The position numbers were made by a program, and so were the translations under genes. The notes beneath the pieces were generated by a model. It did no database searches and had not been told where the DNA came from. It saw nothing but the letters and a program-made list of their open reading frames with translations. Shown piece by piece: positions 1 through 7,276 of a DNA stretch of 12,430 nt; the first letter of the stretch is position 1; the number at the start of each line of letters is the position of its first letter. Source of the DNA: an uncultured Bacteroidales bacterium (lineage in GTDB: Bacteria > Bacteroidota > Bacteroidia > Bacteroidales > Muribaculaceae); the NCBI GenBank assembly GCA_900539915.1, contig UQDU01000053.1:1-12430 (forward strand), read 5' to 3'.

Positions 1-51
1 AATCAAAAGATACACCACTCAGGATTTAACTTTTGTTATTAAACACCCTCT
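1..51. repeat. IS-like terminal repeat, left copy of a 51-bp inverted pair
   Basis: This stretch is the reverse complement of 12378-12428, with a single mismatch (C at 30 against T in the equivalent place). Read from inside outwards it begins AGAGGGTGTTTAATAAC, which looks like the tip of an insertion sequence with the body lying left of the window. Similarity ends abruptly at 52, as expected at an element boundary. No transposase sequence is visible, so the IS family cannot be named. A repeat of about 50 bp exactly at both ends also fits a contig broken at a multicopy element. Confidence 0.7.
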
Positions 52-96
52 TAATGGTTCGTTACTCTGATATAACGCTTGAATTCGCCAAAAGGG

Positions 97-903
97 TCAT
101 CCGGCCGGAGGAACGAAGCGGTAAGTGATGGTGCCTGTCTGTTCGGCCGGGGCATCCTCGGCCACAGAAAATGATGACCGCAAGGCTGCCGCCACGCAGC
201 TGCGGCGTGCGGCCAGATTGGAGGCTACACTGCCGGTGCCACGGGCATATGATGCCGACACCACGCGCCCTTTGCGGTCCACGCGCACAGCCACGACTAT
301 CGTGCCTGACTCCGTGGCCGACGGGTTGTCCCAGTGCGAGAGGGTGCGACCCTTGAGGTTGACACCGGGACGTCCGGCAAGGGCTGCGCCGGTCGATTTG
401 TTGCCGTCTACGCTGCCGGGGCGGCGGTCTGCTCCCTCACCCTCTCCGGGCTTGCCAAACTGCACACGTTCGCCTATCTTGGCGGCCTGGGCATTGCGAC
501 GCTCCTCGGCCTGCTTCTCTGCGGCGCGTGCTCGCCTCTGGTCATCGCTCTCGGTGTCACGGCGCGGCGTGGCCTTGATGTCTGACTTCACTGTCGTGGT
601 GAGCATATGGTCCGAGGCTGTGGCGGCATTGTCGGCGGCGGTGGGCGGAGCTGTCTCCTCGGGGGTGGTGACATCCTGATAGAAATCGTCGCCCACCATG
701 ACATATTCGCCGGGCATGAGCACGTCCACGCTGTCCTCCTGCTCCTCCATCTGATTCAGTACCAGCTCTGACAGCATCTCATGGCGGCGCACATTATAAT
801 CAAGCACCATGAGCATCAGCAGCCCGAGCACTATGGCGTGGAAGAGCACAGTGCCTACTATGCCCCATGTTCGTGATGCTGGAGTGGAGTTGCCGTAGTT
901 CAT
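97..903 (-). CDS. TonB-like energy transducer, single TM anchor
   Basis: Predicted inner-membrane-anchored periplasmic protein that would pass proton-motive-force energy from the ExbB/ExbD pair to TonB-dependent outer-membrane transporters. From the ATG at 903 it has 268 residues. A short cytoplasmic tail is followed by one hydrophobic segment at about 13-35 (from GIVGTVLFHAIVLG). The linker is acidic then strongly charged, with a coiled-coil-like stretch around 125-145 (QRRARAAEKQAEERR). A TonB C-terminal-like domain of about 85 residues ends in TITYRFVPPAG. The reading frame runs open to 1035, but that extension overlaps the ExbD-like gene and is proline/arginine-rich, so 903, one base after the exbD stop, is the better start. 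The linker is not the usual Pro/Lys/Glu rod and recalls TolA, so a TolA-like role is possible. It is the last gene of the operon; an IS-like end lies 45 bp beyond its stop. Confidence 0.8.
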   Translation of the reverse strand: MNYGNSTPASRTWGIVGTVLFHAIVLGLLMLMVLDYNVRRHEMLSELVLNQMEEQEDSVDVLMPGEYVMVGDDFYQDVTTPEETAPPTAADNAATASDHMLTTTVKSDIKATPRRDTESDDQRRARAAEKQAEERRNAQAAKIGERVQFGKPGEGEGADRRPGSVDGNKSTGAALAGRPGVNLKGRTLSHWDNPSATESGTIVVAVRVDRKGRVVSASYARGTGSVASNLAARRSCVAAALRSSFSVAEDAPAEQTGTITYRFVPPAG

Positions 904-904
904 G

Positions 905-1387
905 TTATTGCGGTGTGGTAGTGGTAGGTGATGCCGGAGCGGCTGCCGGGGTCTGTGGCTGCTGGGGCTTGACGCTCTCGGGCGCAGGTTTGGTGGCAAG
1001 CACCATCCTGACTCCGTTGGCCGCTCCCATGTCAAGCACCTGCACGAGCTTGCCGTAGGTTATGTTTTCATCGGCATAGACCGCCACATAGCTCCCCGGC
1101 TCCTGTTCTTTAGCCAGCTGCATGAATGTGACGAGCTCGTCCTGGCCTATGGCGCGTGGGTCCTCGGTGTCAAATGTGACATACATCTCCCCGGCGGCAT
1201 CCACATACACTCTCGCCGACGGACGCAGAGGTGTCTCTTCGCTGCTTTCGGGCAGATTGACCTCCATGGCCGCCGGAAGCACGAATGTTGACGTCACCAT
1301 AAAGAATATGAGCAACAGGAATATGACATCGGTCATGGATGCCATGGAAAATGCGGCCGAAACCTGATATTGGCGTTTTAATGACAT
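905..1387 (-). CDS. exbD: ExbD/TolR-family biopolymer transport protein
   Basis: Component of the ExbB-ExbD proton channel that energises a TonB-type transducer. The protein is 160 residues from the ATG at 1387. A short cytoplasmic N-terminus leads into one membrane segment at about 18-37 with the family signature SMTDVIFLLLIFFMVTSTF. Asp20 is in the place of the essential proton-translocating aspartate of ExbD/TolR. A periplasmic domain of about 90 residues follows, including YVAVYADENITYGKLVQVLD. The last 30 residues are a Pro/Ala/Gln/Thr-rich tail ending in a threonine run, which is unusual for ExbD. An in-frame extension to 1465 would overlap the ExbB-like gene and lacks family resemblance, so 1387 is preferred. 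It sits 25 nt after the ExbB-like gene and one base before the TonB-like gene, which indicates co-transcription. Confidence 0.88.
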   Translation of the reverse strand: MSLKRQYQVSAAFSMASMTDVIFLLLIFFMVTSTFVLPAAMEVNLPESSEETPLRPSARVYVDAAGEMYVTFDTEDPRAIGQDELVTFMQLAKEQEPGSYVAVYADENITYGKLVQVLDMGAANGVRMVLATKPAPESVKPQQPQTPAAAPASPTTTTPQ

Positions 1388-1412
1388 AAATAAGAGGTGT
1401 GGGGTTGCTTTG

Positions 1413-2108
1413 TCACTCTGCCGGCTCGTTGAGCAGGTCCATAAATTCCATGGTGCGCGCCTCAAGTCCGGTGAGCACGCGGTTGATGCGCGAAGTCAGC
1501 CAGTTGTAGGCGAAGAGGGCTATCACACCCACCACCAGACCGGCCACAGTGGTGACCAGAGCCTCGTAGATGCCTCCGGCAAGCACGTCGATGTTGGCCT
1601 GCGAGCCGGCTGAAGCCAGATTGTAAAATGCCTCTACCATGCCTATGACGGTGCCTAAGAAGCCTATCATAGGTGCGCCGGCTGCCGTGGTGGCAAGCCA
1701 TGTGAGACCTTTGCCGAGACGTGCCACCTCTATGTTGCCGGTGTTTTCTATGGCTATCAGCACCTCGCCAGCAGGACGTCCTATGCGTGTGATGCCCTTG
1801 TCAATCAGACGTGCGTAGGGCGTATTGGTCTGCTTGCACAGGTTACGGGCACTCTCTATCTCACCCTCATGTATGTAGTCGCGTATGCGTTTCATAAAGC
1901 TCTCGTCCTCATGCGAAGCCTTGTGGATGACTATCGCTCGGTCTATGAGCACATAGATACACACTAACGACAGGATGGCGAGCGGTATCATCAACCAGCC
2001 GCCTTCCATGCAGAGCTGCCATACCGACAGGTCTTTGACTGTGTCAGCTGCGGCACGTCCCACAGCTGCGGCGGGTGCGGTCTGACAGGCTAAAGATGTT
2101 AAAAGCAT
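1413..2108 (-). CDS. exbB: MotA/TolQ/ExbB proton channel family protein
   Basis: Predicted polytopic inner-membrane subunit of the ExbB-ExbD motor. The protein has 231 residues. A mildly hydrophobic N-terminus of about 25 residues may act as a signal or extra anchor. Membrane segments lie at about 38-58 (LMIPLAILSLVCIYVLI), 135-160 and 180-204, with a charged cytoplasmic loop of about 75 residues between the first two. The hallmark GFLGTVIGMVEAF at 149-161 is the MotA/TolQ/ExbB channel signature, and YEALVTTVAGLVVGV follows in the last helix. Three helices and the long first loop match ExbB/TolQ rather than flagellar MotA, and no flagellar genes are nearby. It lies 64 nt downstream of pdxJ and directly upstream of the ExbD-like gene. 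ExbB versus TolQ cannot be settled from sequence alone. Confidence 0.87.
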   Translation of the reverse strand: MLLTSLACQTAPAAAVGRAAADTVKDLSVWQLCMEGGWLMIPLAILSLVCIYVLIDRAIVIHKASHEDESFMKRIRDYIHEGEIESARNLCKQTNTPYARLIDKGITRIGRPAGEVLIAIENTGNIEVARLGKGLTWLATTAAGAPMIGFLGTVIGMVEAFYNLASAGSQANIDVLAGGIYEALVTTVAGLVVGVIALFAYNWLTSRINRVLTGLEARTMEFMDLLNEPAE

Positions 2109-2172
2109 AATGCAGTGAAAATAAGATGATGGGGGGTGAGTATTAGTGATGGTTGTCTATCGTCCGATATTG

Positions 2173-2886
2173 TCAGCCCAGACACTGCTTGTAGCGGCGT
2201 ATGGTCTCGGCAAGTCCGAGATACAGGGCATCGGATATCAGCGCATGCCCTATCGACACTTCGTCGAGATAAGGCATATGGGCGTGGAAATAGGCCAGAT
2301 TGTCAAGGTTGAGGTCATGGCCGGCATTGATGCCAAGCCCTACGGAATGAGCCACTTTGGCTGCCTCGACAAACGGAGCCACGGCGGCGGCGGCATCCTT
2401 GGCGTAGCCGTCGGCGTAGGGCTTTGTGTACAGCTCCACGCGGTCGGCTCCGGCTTTGGCTGCCAGACGTATGTTGTCAGGGTCGGTCGACACGAATATG
2501 CTCGTGCGTATGCCGGCTTCGCGGAACCGCTCCACCACTGACGACAGGAATTCGAAATTGGCACCGACATCCCATCCGGCGCTTGACGTCAGGGCATCGG
2601 GGGCATCGGGCACGAGGGTGACCTGCTCGGGCTTGACCTTGAGCACGAGGGTGACAAAGTCATCCGAGGGATAGCCCTCTATGTTAAATTCGCTCCTTAC
2701 TATCGGACGGAGCTTGAATACATCTTCATGCTTGATGTGACGCTCGTCGGGACGCGGATGTATCGTGATACCGTTGGCCCCCAGACGCTCGCATTCGAGC
2801 GAAAAGTCCTGCACATTGGGACGGTCTTCGCCACGCGCGTTGCGGAGGGTGGCGACTTTGTTTATATTTACACTCAGGTGTGTCAT
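2173..2886 (-). CDS. pdxJ: Pyridoxine 5'-phosphate synthase PdxJ
   Basis: Cytoplasmic TIM-barrel enzyme of the DXP-dependent vitamin B6 pathway. It condenses 1-deoxy-D-xylulose 5-phosphate with 3-amino-2-oxopropyl phosphate to give pyridoxine 5'-phosphate. The 237 residues are close to the usual 235-245. The family N-terminus LSVNINKVATLRNARG is clear. ITIHPRPDERHI (40-51) supplies the phosphate and substrate site with His43, Arg45 and His50. Glu70 lies in FNIEGYP, Glu151 in RVELYTKPYA, His190 in NAGHDLNLDNL, and SIGHALISDA closes the barrel. I chose the ATG at 2886 (MTHLSV) over a TTG two codons upstream because it matches the usual PdxJ start. It is the first gene of the minus-strand group that continues into the ExbB/ExbD/TonB-like genes; that pairing looks transcriptional rather than metabolic. 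Confidence 0.96.
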   Translation of the reverse strand: MTHLSVNINKVATLRNARGEDRPNVQDFSLECERLGANGITIHPRPDERHIKHEDVFKLRPIVRSEFNIEGYPSDDFVTLVLKVKPEQVTLVPDAPDALTSSAGWDVGANFEFLSSVVERFREAGIRTSIFVSTDPDNIRLAAKAGADRVELYTKPYADGYAKDAAAAVAPFVEAAKVAHSVGLGINAGHDLNLDNLAYFHAHMPYLDEVSIGHALISDALYLGLAETIRRYKQCLG

Positions 2887-3006
2887 AAGCAACAGTTAAT
2901 GAGAATACGTTTTTCTGATAAGTGTGGCCAACCACGTTTGCGGAGGACAAGCCTCTGACATGTTGATTTATCAAGACTTGCAGCCTCTTCGGATTAGAAT
3001 TTTTGC

Positions 3007-3014
3007 TAACTTTG
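3007..3014 (+). promoter_or_regulatory. Possible Bacteroidetes -7 box (TAACTTTG)
   Basis: TAACTTTG matches the Bacteroidetes primary-sigma -7 consensus TAnnTTTG and lies about 60 nt before the proposed start of the ACT-like gene. I do not find a convincing TTTG -33 element at the usual 19-21 nt spacing, so this is a half-match only. Confidence 0.35.
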
Positions 3015-3072
3015 TAGTTGAGATACTATCAAAACACAAAATTAAGCAGAAATCGCAAAAATCCGAAAAATT

Positions 3073-3489
3073 TTGACAGCAAAACAACCTACAGACCTCC
3101 ACAATCCCCTCATTAAGGAAATAGAAGGGATGCAGACAGCCTCTGCCGAGACCCGGGCGACGCTTCTCGAGCGGTTGCTGCCGTCGCGTGACGATTCGTC
3201 TGTGCTGATTGTCATGTGCCGCCCCTCTGACTACAGTGCCGGCGTCATCGCCCGGGCCGTAGAGGATTGCGACGCTCATCTGCTCAATCTCAATGTCACG
3301 GCCGACACCACGCCTGACGGCCTCGCTGTCATATATCTGAGGGTCAGCCACCGCGACCCGTCATCTGTGGCCCGTTCGCTCGAACGCTACGGCTACGAGG
3401 TCTCGGCCACAAGTTCCGACATCTCTCCGCAGACCGACGACGAGGCGCGTCTACGTGCCCTCGAAGTACTCCACTACCTGTCGGTATGA
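3073..3489 (+). CDS. ACT-like domain protein, probable CBS-less relative of the nadK-linked CBS protein
   Basis: The frame begins with TTG at 3073 and gives 138 residues; an ATG at 3130 would give 119. After a variable N-terminus, residues 41-115 look like an ACT-type fold: a strand (VLIVMCRPSDYS), a helix (GVIARAVEDCDAHLLNL), a strand (LAVIYLRVS) and a helix (SVARSLERYGYEV). The C-terminus ends DEARLRALEVLHYLSV. From memory, this resembles the C-terminal half of a two-CBS-domain protein of about 220 residues next to nadK in Bacteroides. Here the CBS pair is absent, and the upstream DNA is intergenic and then minus-strand pdxJ, so no remnant can be recovered. It lies 43 nt before nadK and is probably co-transcribed. 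A regulatory or ligand-sensing role is inference; no catalytic residues are evident. Confidence 0.7.
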   Translation: MTAKQPTDLHNPLIKEIEGMQTASAETRATLLERLLPSRDDSSVLIVMCRPSDYSAGVIARAVEDCDAHLLNLNVTADTTPDGLAVIYLRVSHRDPSSVARSLERYGYEVSATSSDISPQTDDEARLRALEVLHYLSV

Positions 3490-3532
3490 CCCGGCCCTCA
3501 TCTTAATTTGCTTCTCCTAATTCATCCCCGCC

Positions 3533-4396
3533 ATGCAGATAGCCATCTACGGAAACCGCCGCCAGCAAGCCCACATCCTCTCCATACTCGCCCTTCTTGA
3601 CGAGCTGGATGCCAACGGCGTGGAGATACTCATGCACTCCAAACTCTACAACTATCTGCACGACAATGCCGGCCGGGATTTCAAAGTGGCCCGCGTGGTA
3701 GCCGACGATGACCCTTTTGACGCTTCCATGGCCATAAGCATCGGCGGCGACGGCACATTCCTCAACACGGCCCGCTGGATAGGGTCGCGCCAGATTCCCA
3801 TACTCGGCATCAATACCGGACATCTCGGTTATCTCGCCGCATGCACCATGGACGATGCCATCGGGTATGTCCCGGCCATAGTCAAGGGGCTGTATGTGGT
3901 TGAGGACCGCTCCATGCTCTGGGTCAAAAGCCTGACGCACCGGATTGACTGGCCTTATGCGCTCAATGAGGTCGCAATCCTCAAGAAGGACACCTCTTCG
4001 ATGCTCAATGTGCAGACTACCATCAACGGACAGCCCTTGGCGGTTTACCGTGCCGACGGACTTATCATATCCACCCCCACGGGCAGCACGGGATACAATC
4101 TCTCGGTAGGCGGCCCCATACTCCAGCCGTCCACGCCGGCTCTTGTAATCGTGCCCATCGCGCCCCACTCGCTGACCATGCGGCCTGTGGTAATCGATGA
4201 CCGCAGCACCATCACAACTACTACCGACACTCGCGCCGACAGCTATCTTCTCAGTCTTGACGGCCGCAGCACACCGCTGCCGGTCGACAGCACCCTGACC
4301 ATACACCGCGCCCCGTTTGTAACCAAGGTCGTCCACCTCACTCGCGACTATACTTTCGTCGACACTCTCCACTCCAAGCTCCATTGGGGCTCCTGA
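3533..4396 (+). CDS. nadK: NAD kinase
   Basis: ATP-dependent cytoplasmic enzyme that phosphorylates NAD to NADP and so sets the NADPH supply. The 287 residues fit the usual 285-300. The defining GGDGT motif is at 71-75 (ISIGGDGTFLNTA). LGINTGHLGYLA follows at 91-102, the NE pair of the nucleotide site at 145-146 (YALNEVAIL), and the conserved glycine-rich segment ADGLIISTPTGSTGYNLSVGGPI from about residue 174. The start at 3533 gives the expected MQIAIYGN first strand. It is in a plus-strand group with the ACT-like gene upstream and a YgjP-like peptidase 30 nt downstream. Nothing looks damaged. Confidence 0.97.
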   Translation: MQIAIYGNRRQQAHILSILALLDELDANGVEILMHSKLYNYLHDNAGRDFKVARVVADDDPFDASMAISIGGDGTFLNTARWIGSRQIPILGINTGHLGYLAACTMDDAIGYVPAIVKGLYVVEDRSMLWVKSLTHRIDWPYALNEVAILKKDTSSMLNVQTTINGQPLAVYRADGLIISTPTGSTGYNLSVGGPILQPSTPALVIVPIAPHSLTMRPVVIDDRSTITTTTDTRADSYLLSLDGRSTPLPVDSTLTIHRAPFVTKVVHLTRDYTFVDTLHSKLHWGS

Positions 4397-4426
4397 CCCG
4401 GCATCTCTACTATAGCACCTATCTCC

Positions 4427-5176
4427 ATGTTACCGGTCATCCATAAAACAGTCACTGGCGGCTCTACCACCCACCCTCTGCTGGGCGAGGTGATAGTGAG
4501 GGTGCACCCTGCCACGCGCAAGGTCACGTACCGCTGGACTGCCGGGATGCCACATGTAACCATACCTCAAGGACTGACACCGGGCTATGTCGACACTCTG
4601 ATTGACCGCATAGCTCCGCGGTTGGCGCAGATGAAACCTGAGACGGTATTTTATGACGGTAAGGTAATCGACATGCCGTTTATGATTCTGCGTTATGCGG
4701 CATCATCTGCCGTGGAGCCGTCACGGCTTGTGGGCCGCAGGGATGTCCCGTCAGCCGACGGGCGTCCGTCGGCCACTATCTCTTTCAGCCACAAAGCTGA
4801 CACAGCGGATGCCTCATTCCAGGCTGCCCTCTCACGCTACTCTTCCAAAGTGGCTCAGCAGCTTGCCGGCAAGTCTCTCCTTGATTTTGCCGCCTCGGTG
4901 GCCGACAGCGTGAACATTCATCCGCGCAGCTGGGCCATAGGGTCGGGAACACGCACTCTCGGCACCTGCTCGTCGCTGGGTCGTGTCACCCTGAGCCGCT
5001 ATCTGCTGTTCTTCCCGATTGATCTGGTAGAATACGTCATAAAACATGAGCTGGCACACCTCATCCACCACGACCACTCTCCGCAATTCCACCACGAAGT
5101 CAACCGCATGTGCGGAGGCCGGGAGGCTGAGCTGCAACAACGCCTCCGTGCCTACCGCTGGCCCATATTACGATGA
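4427..5176 (+). CDS. YgjP-like (DUF45) zinc metallopeptidase
   Basis: Predicted soluble metal-dependent peptidase of the YgjP/SprT-like group; the substrate is unknown. The protein has 249 residues, slightly long for the family. The zinc motif HELAH is at 207-211, preceded by the hydrophobic LVEYVIKHELA. It is followed by HHDHSPQFHHEV, where His217 is the likely third ligand and the HSPxF pattern is typical. Upstream, WAIGSGTRTLGTCSSLGRVTLS (169-190) is the degenerate equivalent of the family strand with WGSC-like residues. The N-terminal 60 residues include EVIVRVHPATRKVTYRW, as in other DUF45 proteins. The insert at about 95-125 is low in conservation and rich in Arg/Ser. Its stop overlaps the next start by 4 nt (ATGA), which suggests translational coupling. 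No signal peptide is seen. Confidence 0.86.
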   Translation: MLPVIHKTVTGGSTTHPLLGEVIVRVHPATRKVTYRWTAGMPHVTIPQGLTPGYVDTLIDRIAPRLAQMKPETVFYDGKVIDMPFMILRYAASSAVEPSRLVGRRDVPSADGRPSATISFSHKADTADASFQAALSRYSSKVAQQLAGKSLLDFAASVADSVNIHPRSWAIGSGTRTLGTCSSLGRVTLSRYLLFFPIDLVEYVIKHELAHLIHHDHSPQFHHEVNRMCGGREAELQQRLRAYRWPILR

Positions 5177-6372
5177 TGATGATGCGCATGAGGACAACGA
5201 AATCTCTGATTTTCATTATGGCCATGCTCTTTACAGCCATGGCGTCATCGGCCCGGGAATATACCGACAGCGTGGCTGCTGCGCCTCTGCAGCCCGACAG
5301 CACTGCCATACCTCATATGTCACTCGCCGTAAACCCCGACAGCATAGAGGTGGCAAAACCTTCCCACAACTCCACCCTCTGGATAAGACAGCTAATCGAC
5401 AACGGTTTCCATATCAACGACCCTGATGTGGACTATCCCAAATTCCCGAGATTTCTCGTCAAGGTCTACAACTGGGGCGACAAGGCGTTTAACTCCTATG
5501 ACCCGGAATATGTGGTCAGCACGGGCAAGAACTGGAAACTGCAGGCCAAATCCTTCAACTGGCTCGAAGCCTTCACGCTCCAGTTTCCCAATGGACGCAT
5601 CTGGCTCCATACCCACCCCTACGCGGATGCCGGTCCGTATATAAGCTTCATGGCGGTGAGTCTCGGTTACATGTTCAACCTCAACCAGCTGCTCGGCCAT
5701 TCGACATCACGAAGCACGTGGATGCTCGATTTCACATGCTCGCGGTTTACGGCAAGCGTTAACTGGCAGCAGTTCAAGGGCGGCATGACCATCACCGAGT
5801 TTGGCAACTATAAAAACGGCCACGGAGTGCACATACCCTTTGACGACTGCGACATGAACTCGCTCCACCTTGATGCCTTCTACTTCTTCAACCATCGCAA
5901 ATATTCACACGCTGCCGCCTACTGCTACTCCAAGTATCAGCTCCGCAGCGCCGGCTCATGGATGGCCGGGCTGACTTTTGACAGCAACCAGACTACTCTC
6001 GATTTTTCAAAACTCGAGATTGAGGTGCCGGTGGACGACTATGTGATGATGCGCACATTTAATTTCAACTACAAGGACTACCAGCTCGGCGGCGGTTACG
6101 CCCATAACTGGGCCATACGCCCCCACCGGTGGACGCTCAATCTGACCTCTATCCTCTGCATGGGCTACCGCCGCACACACGAGGATGTCAATAACGACAA
6201 AAACTCCATGCTTGCCAACTCCCTGATAGTCCGTGCCGGGGCTGTGTATAACCACCGCGCTCTATTTGCCGCCGCCAACATCCGCTTCCGTGGCGGACTG
6301 TTCTACACTTCCCAGTTCATTTTCTTCAACTACAACACTTCCCTGTCGGTCAATGTAGGCATGCGTTTCTGA
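5173..6372 (+). CDS. DUF4421-type outer-membrane beta-barrel protein
   Basis: Predicted secreted or outer-membrane protein of unknown function, 399 residues. The start is unusual: four ATG codons in a row (5173-5184), then CGC and another ATG, with the upstream stop TGA inside the ATG run. A signal peptide follows (KSLIFIMAMLFTAMASSA, cleavage near residue 27). After a Ser/Pro-rich spacer to about residue 70, the mature part starts WIRQLIDNGFHINDPDVDYP. It continues as alternating amphipathic, aromatic-rich strands (GPYISFMAVSLGYMFNL, WMLDFTCSRFTASVNW, FNFNYKDYQLGGGYAHNW). It ends SLSVNVGMRF, with the terminal aromatic residue expected of a barrel inserted by the BAM machinery. Length and strand pattern fit DUF4421 proteins of Bacteroidetes; that family assignment is from memory. 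It is last in the nadK group. Confidence 0.75.
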   Translation: MMMMRMRTTKSLIFIMAMLFTAMASSAREYTDSVAAAPLQPDSTAIPHMSLAVNPDSIEVAKPSHNSTLWIRQLIDNGFHINDPDVDYPKFPRFLVKVYNWGDKAFNSYDPEYVVSTGKNWKLQAKSFNWLEAFTLQFPNGRIWLHTHPYADAGPYISFMAVSLGYMFNLNQLLGHSTSRSTWMLDFTCSRFTASVNWQQFKGGMTITEFGNYKNGHGVHIPFDDCDMNSLHLDAFYFFNHRKYSHAAAYCYSKYQLRSAGSWMAGLTFDSNQTTLDFSKLEIEVPVDDYVMMRTFNFNYKDYQLGGGYAHNWAIRPHRWTLNLTSILCMGYRRTHEDVNNDKNSMLANSLIVRAGAVYNHRALFAAANIRFRGGLFYTSQFIFFNYNTSLSVNVGMRF

Positions 6373-6376
6373 CCTT

Positions 6377-6400
6377 AGAGGGTGATTACTCACACCCTCT
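6377..6400. terminator. Small hairpin shared by converging gene groups
   Basis: AGAGGGTG (6377-6384) and CACCCTCT (6393-6400) make a perfect 8-bp stem with an 8-nt loop. It sits four bases after the stop of the outer-membrane protein gene and includes the last codons of tatD on the other strand. The position suits a bidirectional terminator for the two converging transcripts. The T-tract is short (TTAAA), so strength is uncertain. Confidence 0.45.
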
Positions 6401-6989
6401 TAAACAGCCCCGACATGTCACGCAGTTCCGTACCGACGCTCTGTGCTATCTCCTCGATACCCATAGCTGACTCATCGCTCTCTACAAGCAGCCGTTCAGG
6501 TGGTATCTGCGCCAGCGAGTCACGGTTGAACCGCTCCCCTACAGACAGATAGAATCCTTCTCTGACGAGCTGACGGGCCAGTTCGGGCTTTCCGCGGAAT
6601 CCATGTATGATCCACGGTTGCGCCGGCTTCAATTCCTTATGGATACGCACGAGTCTGTCGGTCCCGCGCACATTATGTATGATCAGGGGCTTGCCATGCT
6701 GTAGGCTGAGTGCGACGTGGAGCCTGAAAAGCTCTTCCTGCCTGTCCATGTCTCCTCCACGCTGTGCGTCAAATCCTGTCTCCCCTATCGCCACGACATT
6801 ATCCGCTGCCACAGACTCCCGAAGCCATCTTGTTTCATCGTCGCCGGCTTTGTCAGCCTCCCACGGATGTATCCCCACACTGTAATATCCCTCAGCCGGT
6901 ATTTCCGAGCCGAGGGGCAGATTCACCACAGCATTTCTACGCTGCAGGTCATGGGTATGCACGTCATATATGGGTGTCAGAATCTGCAT
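6390..6989 (-). CDS. tatD: TatD family metal-dependent hydrolase
   Basis: Amidohydrolase-fold protein of the TatD family; relatives are metal-dependent DNases or phosphodiesterases. From the ATG at 6989 it has 199 residues, clearly shorter than the usual 255-265. The metal ligands are all visible: HTH (His11, His13), Glu70 in AIGETGFDA, His105 in PLIIHNVRG, His129 in WIIHGFRGK and Asp172 in LLVESDES, where Ser replaces the common Thr. The missing length is mainly in the N-terminal loops, so it may be a compact Bacteroidetes subtype rather than a truncation. A GTG at 7001 would overlap the yidD stop by 4 nt and add four residues; I prefer the ATG because the family normally starts close to the HxH strand. 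It is the last gene of the hemD-rnpA-yidD string. Confidence 0.88.
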   Translation of the reverse strand: MQILTPIYDVHTHDLQRRNAVVNLPLGSEIPAEGYYSVGIHPWEADKAGDDETRWLRESVAADNVVAIGETGFDAQRGGDMDRQEELFRLHVALSLQHGKPLIIHNVRGTDRLVRIHKELKPAQPWIIHGFRGKPELARQLVREGFYLSVGERFNRDSLAQIPPERLLVESDESAMGIEEIAQSVGTELRDMSGLFKRV

Positions 6990-6997
6990 TTGTCGTT

Positions 6998-7276
6998 TCA
7001 CGGTACCGGGTCATATCCGCTGCCGCCCCACGGATGACACCGCAATATCCTCCTGACGGCAAGATACAGCCCTCTGACAGGGCCGTGTTTACGTAATGCC
7101 TCTATGGCATACTGGCTGCAGGTCGGGGTGTAACGGCATGATGGCGGAAGCATCGGCGAGATACAGAGCTGATAAAACCGTATGGGCAGTATCAACAACG
7201 CCGACATCCCCCGGCGTAGCATGGATGCCGCTTTACCCGACAGGCTCCTCATCTTTGGCAGCGGATGAGATGGCAT
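6998..7276 (-). CDS. yidD: YidD membrane protein insertion efficiency factor
   Basis: Small membrane-associated protein that assists YidC-dependent insertion of inner-membrane proteins. At 92 residues it is normal for the family. A hydrophobic/amphipathic segment (LLILPIRFYQLCISPML) is followed by the signature PPSCRYTPTCSQYAIEALRKHG with its two cysteines, and by the terminal RRILRCHPWGGSGYDPVP, which is almost invariant. The ATG at 7276 gives a 44-nt overlap with rnpA; the ATG at 7252 (MRSLSG) would cut this to 20 nt and is also plausible. The rnpA-yidD pairing is classic across bacteria. Confidence 0.95.
   Translation of the reverse strand: MPSHPLPKMRSLSGKAASMLRRGMSALLILPIRFYQLCISPMLPPSCRYTPTCSQYAIEALRKHGPVRGLYLAVRRILRCHPWGGSGYDPVP

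Noticed and set aside
125..679. Long plus-strand open frame over the TonB-like gene
   Set aside because: It lies antisense to a gene with a clear membrane anchor and TonB-like domain, and its protein is a low-complexity Arg/Ser/Pro product typical of a GC-rich shadow frame.
3503..4384. Minus-strand open frame of 293 codons opposite nadK
   Set aside because: nadK is unmistakable on the plus strand; the antisense product has no recognisable motif and follows the codon-position bias of nadK.
6391..6403. Internal copy of the IS-like end (ACACCCTCTTAA)
   Set aside because: Only 12 bases match, and they are the last tatD codons and the arm of the shared hairpin; similarity does not continue in either direction.
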